The notes beneath the pieces were generated by a model. It was not told the DNA's origin and ran no database searches. It was given only the letters and a program-made list of their open reading frames with translations. 64,000 nucleotides of DNA from Acidobacteriota bacterium (GTDB lineage Bacteria; Acidobacteriota; Terriglobia; Terriglobales; Acidobacteriaceae): positions 124,001-188,000 of the forward strand of contig JACPYL010000010.1 of assembly GCA_016196065.1 (NCBI GenBank), written 5' to 3'. How positions within the stretch are numbered: the stretch's first letter is position 1; every line of letters starts with the position of its first letter. Shown piece after piece: positions 53,937-61,698 of this stretch. A program made the translations under genes and the position numbers.

Positions 53937-56225
53937 ATGGCGATGCACGGGCACCATGATTTGGGGATGGTGGCACTCTCCGTTTTGATCGCGATGGTCT
54001 CCGCCTACGCGACGCTGGATCTGGCCGGCCGTATCACGGCCGCCCGTAGCCGAGTGCGCGTGTACTGGCTGGTGGGCGGCGCGACGTCAATGGGGACGGG
54101 CATCTGGTCGATGCACTACATCGGCATGCTGGCCTTCAGCCTGCCTATGAAGGTCTACTACGATCTACCGATCGTGTTGGCGTCTTTGCTGGTGGCCATG
54201 CTGGCCAGCCTGATCGCGCTGTACACCATCAGCAGAAAGAGTCTCAGAAGGTGGCAGACGGTCACGGCTAGCTTTTTTACGGGATGCGGCATCTCGGTGA
54301 TGCACTACATCGGGATGGCCGCGATGCGGCTGCCCGCACGCGCGCAGTACGATCCCACGATTGTGGCGGCTTCGGTGGTGATCGCGGTGGTGATTTCTTA
54401 TGTCGCGTTAATCCTATCTGTTCGAGTTCGCGAAGAGACGGAGGCCAGCCAGCGCAAAGTGCTCAGCGCGCTGCTTATGGGGAGTGCGATTCCCATCATG
54501 CACTACACGGGCATGTGGGCGGTGACATTTGTCCCTACCGGCGAAACCGTGGACCTCTCGTACGCCGTGAGTATCTCTTCGCTCGGAGTGGCGGCGATCA
54601 GCACGATCAGCGTGCTCGTGCTCCTGGTTGCAATTGGGACATCGTTTTTGGACCGACTGGTGGCGGCACAGCGGGCAGTTGTCGAAATCGCGCGGCAACA
54701 GGAGGTCCACTTCCGGACACTGGCAGAAGCGATTCCGCAGATTGTGTGGACGGCGAGACCCGATGGGCGTCCGGACTTCTTTAACAAGCGGTGGTACGAC
54801 TACACCGGAGGAATCGAGCCAACGGATGAAAGCGTGTGGTGGAGCGTGTTGCATCCGGATGACGTAGCGTTCACAAAGGCAACATGGGAATTGGCCGCCC
54901 AACAAGGCACTCCGTATGAAGTGCAGCATCGCTTTCTTCGGGCGAGCGATCAAACCTACCGCTGGCACCTGGGCCGCGCACAGGCGGTGCGCGACGCACA
55001 GGGAACTATCGTGAAGTGGTTTGGCACCTGCACTGACATCGACGACCAGAAGCGGAATCAGGAGAGTCTCGAAGAGCAGGTGCGGCAAAGGACCGCAGCG
55101 CTGGTCGAGGCAAATGTTCATCTGACGAACGAAATGCGCGACCGGGCCAGTGCGCAACGAGAGATGAATCTGCAGACGGAGGGCCTGGTCAAGGAGTTGA
55201 CCGAGCGTTCGCGCAAGGCGGAGTTACTGGCCAGGATGGGAGAACTGCTGCAAAGTGGTACCAACCAGACCGAGGCCTTTGGCATTGTTACGGGATATGC
55301 TCCCCGAATCTTCCCGGGCTGGCGAGGCGCGGTGATTTTGCTGGACGCCTCCAAGAATTTGCTGGAGCTGACCGGCAGTTGGGGGGATTGCAATCTTGTG
55401 TCAAAAACGTTCGAGCCCAATGGCTGTTGGGCCTTGCGCACCGGGCATCGCTATATGGTCGAAGCCGGAGACCGCAGCGCTCCCTGCGCTCATGCCGGAA
55501 GTGTCTCCGATTCCTATGTGTGTGTGCCGGTGCTGGCGCATGGAGAGGCGCTGGGGATCATCCACTTTCAAATCCCGGCGGGGCAACGCGGATTCTCAGA
55601 ATCAGAAATTTCGCTGATCGGTGCTTTCTCGGAGCAGATCGGTCTTTCCATTGCGAATATCCGCTTGCGCGAGGCCTTGCGGAGTCAATCCATCCGCGAT
55701 TCTCTTACGGGCCTCTTTAACCGGCGCTATCTCGAGGAAACGTTCGACCGGGAGATCCATCGCGTTCTGCGGTCGAAGCAGCCTCTGGGACTCATGATGC
55801 TGGACTTGGATCACTTCAAGAAATTCAACGACACATTTGGCCATGATGCCGGAGATGCCGTTCTGCAAGAAACGGGCGCGCTGTTTGCGAGCAAGATCAG
55901 AGGCGAAGACATTGCCTGCCGCTACGGTGGAGAGGAGTTTGTCCTGATTCTGCCCAATGCGGATCTGGCGAATACCTGCAAGCGGGCAGAGGAATTGCGA
56001 GCGGACGCGAAGAATTTGCACGTCATGTACAACGGCCAGGCGCTGGGCGAAATCACGATTTCGATCGGCGTGGCGTGTTATCCCATTCATGGTGCGACTG
56101 CACAAGAGCTGTTCGCGTCCGCGGATGCCGCCCTGTATCAGGCAAAAAGAGCGGGCCGCGATCGGGTAGCGATCGGCAAGAATATCAATGAAGAAGCAAT
56201 CTCTGCTGCTGGCGGTGTGATCTAG
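53937..56225 (+). CDS. MHYT-PAS-GAF-GGDEF diguanylate cyclase
   Basis: About 762 residues. An N-terminal seven-span MHYT sensor (three MHYxGM repeats: MHYIGM, MHYIGM, MHYTGM) may bind copper, oxygen, CO or NO. A PAS domain (about 260-385), a coiled segment, a GAF domain (about 430-580) and a GGDEF domain follow. The active-site loop is GGEEF near residue 660, with an inhibitory RxxD (RGED) exactly five residues before it, so it should make cyclic di-GMP and be product-inhibited. A strong AGGAGG lies eight bases before an in-frame CTG at 53928, three codons before the ATG at 53937. The true start may therefore be CTG. Confidence 0.9.
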   Translation: MAMHGHHDLGMVALSVLIAMVSAYATLDLAGRITAARSRVRVYWLVGGATSMGTGIWSMHYIGMLAFSLPMKVYYDLPIVLASLLVAMLASLIALYTISRKSLRRWQTVTASFFTGCGISVMHYIGMAAMRLPARAQYDPTIVAASVVIAVVISYVALILSVRVREETEASQRKVLSALLMGSAIPIMHYTGMWAVTFVPTGETVDLSYAVSISSLGVAAISTISVLVLLVAIGTSFLDRLVAAQRAVVEIARQQEVHFRTLAEAIPQIVWTARPDGRPDFFNKRWYDYTGGIEPTDESVWWSVLHPDDVAFTKATWELAAQQGTPYEVQHRFLRASDQTYRWHLGRAQAVRDAQGTIVKWFGTCTDIDDQKRNQESLEEQVRQRTAALVEANVHLTNEMRDRASAQREMNLQTEGLVKELTERSRKAELLARMGELLQSGTNQTEAFGIVTGYAPRIFPGWRGAVILLDASKNLLELTGSWGDCNLVSKTFEPNGCWALRTGHRYMVEAGDRSAPCAHAGSVSDSYVCVPVLAHGEALGIIHFQIPAGQRGFSESEISLIGAFSEQIGLSIANIRLREALRSQSIRDSLTGLFNRRYLEETFDREIHRVLRSKQPLGLMMLDLDHFKKFNDTFGHDAGDAVLQETGALFASKIRGEDIACRYGGEEFVLILPNADLANTCKRAEELRADAKNLHVMYNGQALGEITISIGVACYPIHGATAQELFASADAALYQAKRAGRDRVAIGKNINEEAISAAGGVI

Positions 56226-56338
56226 CTCAGCAGTTCAAGCGCAGCAACCTCCCATGGAAGTGAATGGCTTGTCGGAAAGGCCAGCACCACGCTTATAAGA
56301 TGTCTCTACTAGGCGGTACCAATGAGAAGGGGACTCGC

Positions 56339-56839
56339 ATGGCGGAGATTTCTATTCGGGCGGCGGAGCTGTCTGACCTGGCCAGGCTCAACGAGATCTA
56401 CAACTATTACGTAGTGAATACTCCGGTAACGTTTGATATCGAACCCTACACGGTCGAACGTCGCGGGGTTTGGTTCGCGCAGTTTGGCGCATCGGGCCGG
56501 CATCGGCTACTAGTGGCTGAAGGCGAAGCCGGCGTGATGGGATATGCCGGGACGATGCGGTTTCGTCCGAAGGCGTCCTATGACACGACTGTCGAAACGA
56601 CCATCTATTGTGCGCCGGAAGCGGTAGGGCAGTGCATTGGGAAACGCCTGTACAACGGGCTGTTTGAAGCGCTGCGCGGCGAAGATGTCCATCGCTTTGT
56701 GGCCGGCTTTACGATGCCGAACGCGGCCACGGCGGCGCTCCATGCGCGGCTTGGATTCAAAGAGGTGGGTGTGTTTTCCGAGGTGGGGAGAAAGTTTGGA
56801 AAGTATTGGGACGTGTGTTGGATGGAGAGAGCGGGGTGA
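56339..56839 (+). CDS. GNAT N-acetyltransferase (Pat/MnaT-like)
   Basis: A 166-residue acetyl-CoA-dependent N-acetyltransferase. It opens with ISIRAAELSDLARLNEIYNYYV and TPVTFDIEPYTVE, typical of the phosphinothricin/methionine-sulfone acetyltransferase group. The acetyl-CoA loop (APEAVGQCIGKRLYNGL) and ALHARLGFKEVGVFSEVGRKFGKY-type ending follow. It probably acetylates small amines or amino-acid analogues. ATG 56339 matches the family start; 25 in-frame codons upstream are not family-like. Confidence 0.85.
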   Translation: MAEISIRAAELSDLARLNEIYNYYVVNTPVTFDIEPYTVERRGVWFAQFGASGRHRLLVAEGEAGVMGYAGTMRFRPKASYDTTVETTIYCAPEAVGQCIGKRLYNGLFEALRGEDVHRFVAGFTMPNAATAALHARLGFKEVGVFSEVGRKFGKYWDVCWMERAG

Positions 56840-56918
56840 ACGCAAAGAAGATCTTGCGGGGAGGGCTATCTCTCAGTCGCGACCGTTGAATATCCGTGCC
56901 GCGAGGCGAGCTATAGAG
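56840..56918. other. Short spacer downstream of the tRNA-like locus
   Basis: No gene or clear terminator is seen between the acetyltransferase and the tRNA-like sequence. The segment is GC-rich with no T run on either strand. Confidence 0.35.
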
Positions 56919-57011
56919 TGGTGGACCGGGCAAGCGTTGAACTTGCACCTTCGGACGAAATTTCTGGGACGCGGGTAAATATTCCGACGTGCTCCATTAC
57001 ACTACCGGCCC
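56919..57011 (-). tRNA. tRNA-like locus with an expanded anticodon arm
   Basis: On the minus strand these 93 bases fold almost fully as a tRNA. The acceptor stem is GGGCCGG with CCGGTCC (7 bp, one G-U), followed by encoded A-CCA. The D-stem is GTGT with GCAC around AATGGA, and the T-arm GCAAG-TTCAACG-CTTGC has a normal 7-base loop. The anticodon stem would be TCGGA with TCCGA, but the loop between is 27 bases, not 7, so no anticodon can be assigned. An internal ATTT/AAAT pairing is possible. It may be a pseudogene, a tRNA-derived small RNA or an unusual tRNA. Confidence 0.5.
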
Positions 57012-57253
57012 TAGCATCGGCAGCGGATACGAAACGAGATACCCACTACCTTCACCTGAATCAGAGTAACTTCGAGTCTGGCCACTGCACAGTATCAACC
57101 GATATTCCCCTAGGGCGTCTTACTCCTCGATGGAGGGTTTGCCGGACTCGAGAGCACGACTTCGATGCCGGAACCGTGACGCTGAGCCGAGAGGAGAGTC
57201 CGCACAAACAAGTAGGCGCTCGTGTGTGACAATGCGGAGTCGAGCAGGAACGA
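57012..57253. other. Intergenic region before the chromate transporter
   Basis: No gene is seen in these 242 bases, and no good minus-strand promoter for the tRNA-like locus. Several short words are inverted (for example GCCGG near 57140 and 57170). Confidence 0.35.
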
Positions 57254-58414
57254 TTGGCAGACGCAAATCCAAATCGGGGGCCTTCGCTGGCGGAGCTCGC
57301 ATTCGTCTTTCTGAAACTTGGGACGATTGCTTTTGGAGGGCCGGCCGCGCACATCGCGATGATGGAAGAGAAGTTCGTGCGCCGGAGGAAGTGGCTCAGC
57401 GAGACGGAATTTCTTGATCGACTGGCAGCGGCAAACCTGATTCCGGGACCGAGTTCGACGGAGCTAGGGATCTTTGTGGGCCATCTGAAGCGAGGCTGGC
57501 GTGGACTGATCGTGGCCGGTTGCTGCTTTATTATTCCGGCGGCAGTTCTGGTTTCGATGATCGCCTGGGCCTATGTGCGTTTCGGCGCGCTACCGCCGGT
57601 CGAGGCGATCCTTTACGCCATTAAGCCCGTTGTCGCCGCCATTATCGTGCAAGCGCTTTGGAAGTTTGCGCGCACGGGAGTGCGGACGCTTTTCCTTGGG
57701 CTCGTTGCTGCCATGGCCGTAATCGCCAGCCTGCTGGGAGTGAGTCCGATTCTCATTTTGATGGTTGCGGGAATTGTTTCGAGTGCGGCTTTTGCGGTAA
57801 AGGGGCAATCGGGAAAGGTGTCCCTGGTGGGACTTCCGAAAGTGCTCGCGGTATCCGCAAGCGCTGTTGCCGCTGGTGTTGCGATCCCAGTGAGCTTGAT
57901 GCGGCTATTCCTTTCCTTTCTGAAAATCGGCTCGGTCGTTTTTGGCAGCGGGTATGTCCTGCTGGCGTTCCTGCGTTCGGAGTTTGTGGAACGCCTCCAT
58001 TGGCTTACCGAGCGGCAGTTGATCGATGCGGTGGCGGTCGGACAATTCACTCCCGGACCACTATTCACCACGGCAACGTTCATCGGATATATCGTGGCGG
58101 GATGGCGAGGGGCGTTCGTGGCGACGGTCGGAATCTTTGTCCCGGGATTCCTGTTGGTGGCGATGGCGGGTCCGTTGATCCCGAAACTCCGGCGAGCGCC
58201 GATGGTCGCCGCTGCATTGGACGGAGTGGTGGCGGCATCGATCGCACTGATGGCGGTGGTAACGTGGCAGTTGGGTAAAGCAGCGCTGGTGGATCGAATT
58301 ACAATGGCGATCTTTGTGGTCAGCGTTATCGCATTGCTGCGCTTTCGCGTAAATTCGGCGGTGCTGGTGGTCGCGGCGGGTGGGCTGGGATGGACATTGC
58401 AGGCTTTGCGATAA
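57254..58414 (+). CDS. chrA: Two-domain chromate transporter (ChrA/CHR family)
   Basis: A 386-residue inner-membrane protein with two homologous CHR halves, the long-chain form. The first has FLKLGTIAFGGPAAHIAMMEEKFV and NLIPGPSSTELGIFVGHLKRGWRG; the second has FLKIGSVVFGSGYVLLAFLRSEFV and QFTPGPLFTTATFIGYIVAGWRG. Each half has about five or six spans. Members export chromate or related oxyanions. The start is TTG at 57254, with AGGA before it at good spacing; the first ATG would cut into the family's N-terminus. It is followed after 20 bases by the gluconokinase gene. Confidence 0.9.
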   Translation: MADANPNRGPSLAELAFVFLKLGTIAFGGPAAHIAMMEEKFVRRRKWLSETEFLDRLAAANLIPGPSSTELGIFVGHLKRGWRGLIVAGCCFIIPAAVLVSMIAWAYVRFGALPPVEAILYAIKPVVAAIIVQALWKFARTGVRTLFLGLVAAMAVIASLLGVSPILILMVAGIVSSAAFAVKGQSGKVSLVGLPKVLAVSASAVAAGVAIPVSLMRLFLSFLKIGSVVFGSGYVLLAFLRSEFVERLHWLTERQLIDAVAVGQFTPGPLFTTATFIGYIVAGWRGAFVATVGIFVPGFLLVAMAGPLIPKLRRAPMVAAALDGVVAASIALMAVVTWQLGKAALVDRITMAIFVVSVIALLRFRVNSAVLVVAAGGLGWTLQALR

Positions 58415-58434
58415 GTCTGGCGAGGTGATGACGT

Positions 58435-58911
58435 TTGGTCGTTCTGCTGATGGGTGTGTCGGGTTCGGGGAAGACGACAGTGGGGAAACTGCTGGCGTCC
58501 CAACTCGGATGGGAGTTTGCCGATGGCGACGACTATCATTCAGCAGCGAATGTCGAGAAGATGCGCAGTGGAATTCCGCTCACCGACGAAGATCGAGAAC
58601 CCTGGCTGAAGAGTCTGCGAGGCTTGATCGTGGGCTGGATCGATTCGAAGGCGAATGCAATTTTAGCTTGCTCGGCATTGAAGGAAGCATATCGCGAGGA
58701 ATTGGTGGCCAAGCCGGAAGTGCGAGTAGTGTATTTGAAAGCGGATCGCGCTCTGCTGCGGGAGAGACTGCACGAGCGGCAGGGGCACTACATGAAGGAG
58801 TCGATGCTGGAGAGTCAGATCGCGTCGCTGGAAGAACCGCAGGATGCGCTGGTGGTGAATGCTGACCGCACGATCGAAGAGATGGTGACGGAGATTCGAA
58901 GAAGCCTTTAA
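58435..58911 (+). CDS. gntK: Gluconokinase
   Basis: A 158-residue cytoplasmic kinase that phosphorylates gluconate to 6-phosphogluconate. The P-loop GVSGSGKTTVG starts at residue 7, followed by WEFADGDDYHSAANVEKM and SGIPLTDEDREPWL, the gluconokinase signature. It has normal length for the GntK/IdnK group. The start is TTG at 58435, with GAGGTGA six bases upstream; no ATG precedes the P-loop. It is followed by an ACS-type MFS transporter, fitting a sugar-acid uptake and phosphorylation pair. Confidence 0.9.
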   Translation: MVVLLMGVSGSGKTTVGKLLASQLGWEFADGDDYHSAANVEKMRSGIPLTDEDREPWLKSLRGLIVGWIDSKANAILACSALKEAYREELVAKPEVRVVYLKADRALLRERLHERQGHYMKESMLESQIASLEEPQDALVVNADRTIEEMVTEIRRSL

Positions 58912-59013
58912 CCGCAAAGCTCACAAAGAATCCGCAAAAGGACGCGGAGAACGCCAAGATTTTCAACCACAGGAGACACAGAGATCACAGGGGAAGTCAA
59001 AGTCGGGGGCACG

Positions 59014-60282
59014 ATGGAGGAGGAGGTGGTCCGCAAGCTTACGTTGCGGCTGGTGCCATTTCTTTTCGTGCTGTACATCGTTGCGTATCTGGACCGAATC
59101 AACGTGGGGTTTGCCGCACTCCAGATGCAACAACAGCTTTCGTTTACGGATTCGGTATATGGCCTGGGCGCGGGAATGTTTTTTGCAGGATATTTCTGCT
59201 TCCAGGTGCCCAGCAACTTGATGCTGGAAAAAGTTGGAGCGCGGCGCTGGATTGCATTGCTGATGATGGTGTGGGGCGTGATTTCGGCGTCGATGATTTT
59301 CGTGAGTGGTCCGCGCAGTTTTTATGCGCTGCGGTTTCTACTGGGCGCTGCGGAGGCAGGATTTTTTCCAGGAGTCATTTTCTATTTACGGACGTGGTTT
59401 CCTGCCCAAGCGCGGGCGAGGACGGTGGCCAGATTCATGACGGCTGCGCCGCTGTCGGGAGTTCTGGGCGGACCGGTGTCGGGAGCGTTGCTGGGCTTGC
59501 ACCTGAAGGCGGGGCTGGCGGGATGGCAGTGGATGTTCCTCATGGAAGGGATTCCGGCAGTGTTGCTAGGAGGCGTGGTGCTGGCGTACCTGGTGGATCG
59601 TCCCGAGCGGGCGGCCTGGCTTCCAGAGGAACAGCGGGAATGGCTATTACACACCCTGCAAGAGGAACGGCAGGTTGTCGCGGCCGCCACTGGGACGTTC
59701 AGTGCTCTGAAGATCGGCCGCATATGGATGCTGGCGATGGTGTACTTCGGGCTGAATACGGTTTCGTACGGTGTGAGCTTGTGGCTGCCCAAAATGATCA
59801 AGGGAGTCTCGTCCGTGAGCAATTTCAAGGTGGGGCTGTTGTCGGCGATTCCTTATATTGCGGCGGCGCTGGCCATGGTCGCGGTCGGAGTGCACTCGGA
59901 CCGCTCGGGAGAGCGACGGTGGCACACGGCTTTGCCTGCGTTTGCGGGGGCAATCGCATTGGTTGGGGCGGCGTTCTCTACTTCAGTGGGGCCGTCGATT
60001 GTGCTTCTTAGCATCGCCGTGCTGGGAGTGTTTTCGATGATGGGGCCGTTCTGGTCGATGCCGACGAGTTTGTTGTCCGGCACGGCAGCAGCGGCGGGAA
60101 TCGCGTTCATCAATTCGATTGGCAACCTGGGCGGATTCGCCGGGCCCTATGTGATCGGGTTGGTGCGGACTTCGACGGGCCAATTCCGCGGAGGGTTGTT
60201 GCTGGTCAGTGCAGCGCTTGCGATCAGCGGAGTCGTGGTTCTGGCGGTCAAACTCGCACCCGTCTCCGTCACGAAACATTGA
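59014..60282 (+). CDS. MFS transporter of the anion:cation symporter (ACS) family
   Basis: A 422-residue inner-membrane protein with about twelve spans. The N-terminus R-L-V-P-F-L-F-V-L-Y-I-V-A-Y-L-D-R-I-N-V-G-F-A is the ACS hallmark, followed by GYFCFQVPSNLMLEKVGARRW and AEAGFFPGVIFYLRTWFP. Family members take up hexuronates, gluconate-type sugar acids, phthalate or tartrate. With gluconokinase immediately upstream, gluconate or a related aldonate is a reasonable but unproven substrate. The 102-base gap contains CACAG/AGACAC-type words but no terminator. Confidence 0.88.
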   Translation: MEEEVVRKLTLRLVPFLFVLYIVAYLDRINVGFAALQMQQQLSFTDSVYGLGAGMFFAGYFCFQVPSNLMLEKVGARRWIALLMMVWGVISASMIFVSGPRSFYALRFLLGAAEAGFFPGVIFYLRTWFPAQARARTVARFMTAAPLSGVLGGPVSGALLGLHLKAGLAGWQWMFLMEGIPAVLLGGVVLAYLVDRPERAAWLPEEQREWLLHTLQEERQVVAAATGTFSALKIGRIWMLAMVYFGLNTVSYGVSLWLPKMIKGVSSVSNFKVGLLSAIPYIAAALAMVAVGVHSDRSGERRWHTALPAFAGAIALVGAAFSTSVGPSIVLLSIAVLGVFSMMGPFWSMPTSLLSGTAAAAGIAFINSIGNLGGFAGPYVIGLVRTSTGQFRGGLLLVSAALAISGVVVLAVKLAPVSVTKH

Positions 60283-60440
60283 CAAGGAATTTACAAATAG
60301 CTGACGTGGTTGTGACAACTGTCTTGTCCATTGCGCAGTAGCATTCGGGCGCTGTCAGGGCGAAGAATTTTCCTCACTTTGCATGGATTCCTAGTGGCCG
60401 CGGTTCGACGGCCGAGTTCGTTCATCAAGGAGATTTTTCA

Positions 60441-61463
60441 ATGAATCCTGTAGTCCGCCGCAATCGCCTTATCGCCACGATGCTCGTGATGTCGTTGTTG
60501 CTGATGTCCGGCACGGCGCTGGCGCAATATAAGAAGACCAACCTCGTTTCCAACCTTTCCAAGGGCGCTAAGCAGCAGGATGTGCAGTTACAGAATGGCT
60601 GGGGCCTGGCATATGCTCCAGGAAATCCTTTCTGGCTGAGTGACGAGTACAGCGGGCTTTCGACGTTGTATGACGGCACGGGAGTGAAGCAAGGCCTGAT
60701 CGTGACGATTCCGACGGCTTCGGGCACCGGCGTTGGGTCTCCGACGGGAATTGTTTTCAACGGTTCGCAACAGTTCAAGATCAGCAATTGGGTTTCGCTG
60801 TTTCTTTTTGTCACGCTCGATGGGACGATCAGCGGATGGTCGCAATTTTCCCCGAGCGCGTCGTTGATCGCGGTCAATAATTCTGGATCAGGCGCGAGCT
60901 ATACCGGGCTCGCGATTACCAACAAGCCTTCCGGCAACATGATCTATGCGGCCGATTTCAACAACAACAAGGTCGATGTTTACGACGGCACCTTCAAGTT
61001 TGTGACCTCTTTTACGGATCACAACCTGCCCGCCGGCTTCGCTCCCGCCAACATTCAGGACATCAATGGGAAGCTCTACGTGGCTTTTGCCGATACCAAG
61101 GGCGGGGCTGGTGGATTCATCGACATCTTCGGGGAAGACGGAACGTTCGTGAAGACGCTGATCCAGGGCACTCCTCTGAACCAGCCCTGGGGAATAGCGG
61201 TTGCGCCCAGCAACTTTGGTCCGCTCAGCAACACGCTACTGATCGGCAATAACACCAACACCGGGACGATCAATGGCTTCGATTTGAGCACTGGCGCCAT
61301 GGTTGGAACGATCAAGAACAAAGTGGGCAAACCGATCAAGATCAACCAGTTGTGGGGGATCGAATTCGGCGGCGGCACACCTGCAAATGGAAAGACGAAT
61401 CAGCTCTTCTATACCGCTGGCCCAAAGAACGGAATCAACGGATTGTTTGGCGTGATTCAGTAA
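60441..61463 (+). CDS. Secreted TIGR03118 family protein
   Basis: A 340-residue exported protein. A signal peptide (RLIATMLVMSLLLMSGTALAQ) is followed by beta-propeller-like repeats such as QNGWGLAYAPGNPFWLSDEYSG, PTGIVFNG, GNMIYAADFNNNKVDVYDG, QPWGIAVAP and LWGIEFGGG. The family is named TIGR03118 and has no established function. The ATG at 60441 has AAGGAG nearby (GGAGATTTTTCA). It is monocistronic, with a terminator right after. Confidence 0.85.
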   Translation: MNPVVRRNRLIATMLVMSLLLMSGTALAQYKKTNLVSNLSKGAKQQDVQLQNGWGLAYAPGNPFWLSDEYSGLSTLYDGTGVKQGLIVTIPTASGTGVGSPTGIVFNGSQQFKISNWVSLFLFVTLDGTISGWSQFSPSASLIAVNNSGSGASYTGLAITNKPSGNMIYAADFNNNKVDVYDGTFKFVTSFTDHNLPAGFAPANIQDINGKLYVAFADTKGGAGGFIDIFGEDGTFVKTLIQGTPLNQPWGIAVAPSNFGPLSNTLLIGNNTNTGTINGFDLSTGAMVGTIKNKVGKPIKINQLWGIEFGGGTPANGKTNQLFYTAGPKNGINGLFGVIQ

Positions 61464-61480
61464 TCAACCAGTTAACTTCC

Positions 61481-61520
61481 GGCCCACCCGATCGGATCTG
61501 TATTTGGGTGGGTCATTTTT
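61481..61520 (+). terminator. Rho-independent terminator after the TIGR03118 gene
   Basis: GGCCCACCC pairs with GGGTGGGTC (9 bp with one G-U) around a 15-base loop, followed by ATTTTT. Confidence 0.75.
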
Positions 61521-61698
61521 CTGCTCAATTTCCTTGCACTATTCGCCTTCCGCGTGAAAATGCGTGCTTTTTCCCTGCCATTCATCGTTTTTCAGTCAGA
61601 CACTCCGCCAAGGAATTTGTGGCGCAAGGCCTCTTTAGGTGGCATAGACTTCTGGACGAGCGCTGGTCGCGCCCCGCGATCGTTGCGGATTGGTTAAA

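Noticed and set aside
56918-57229. Plus-strand frame across the tRNA-like locus
   Set aside because: It starts at a GTG lying in the CCA end of the tRNA-like fold and has no ribosome site or domain-like sequence.
57613-58539. Minus-strand open frame of 308 codons across chrA and gntK
   Set aside because: It overlaps two well-supported plus-strand genes and its translation is low-complexity Thr/Arg/Asn-rich sequence.
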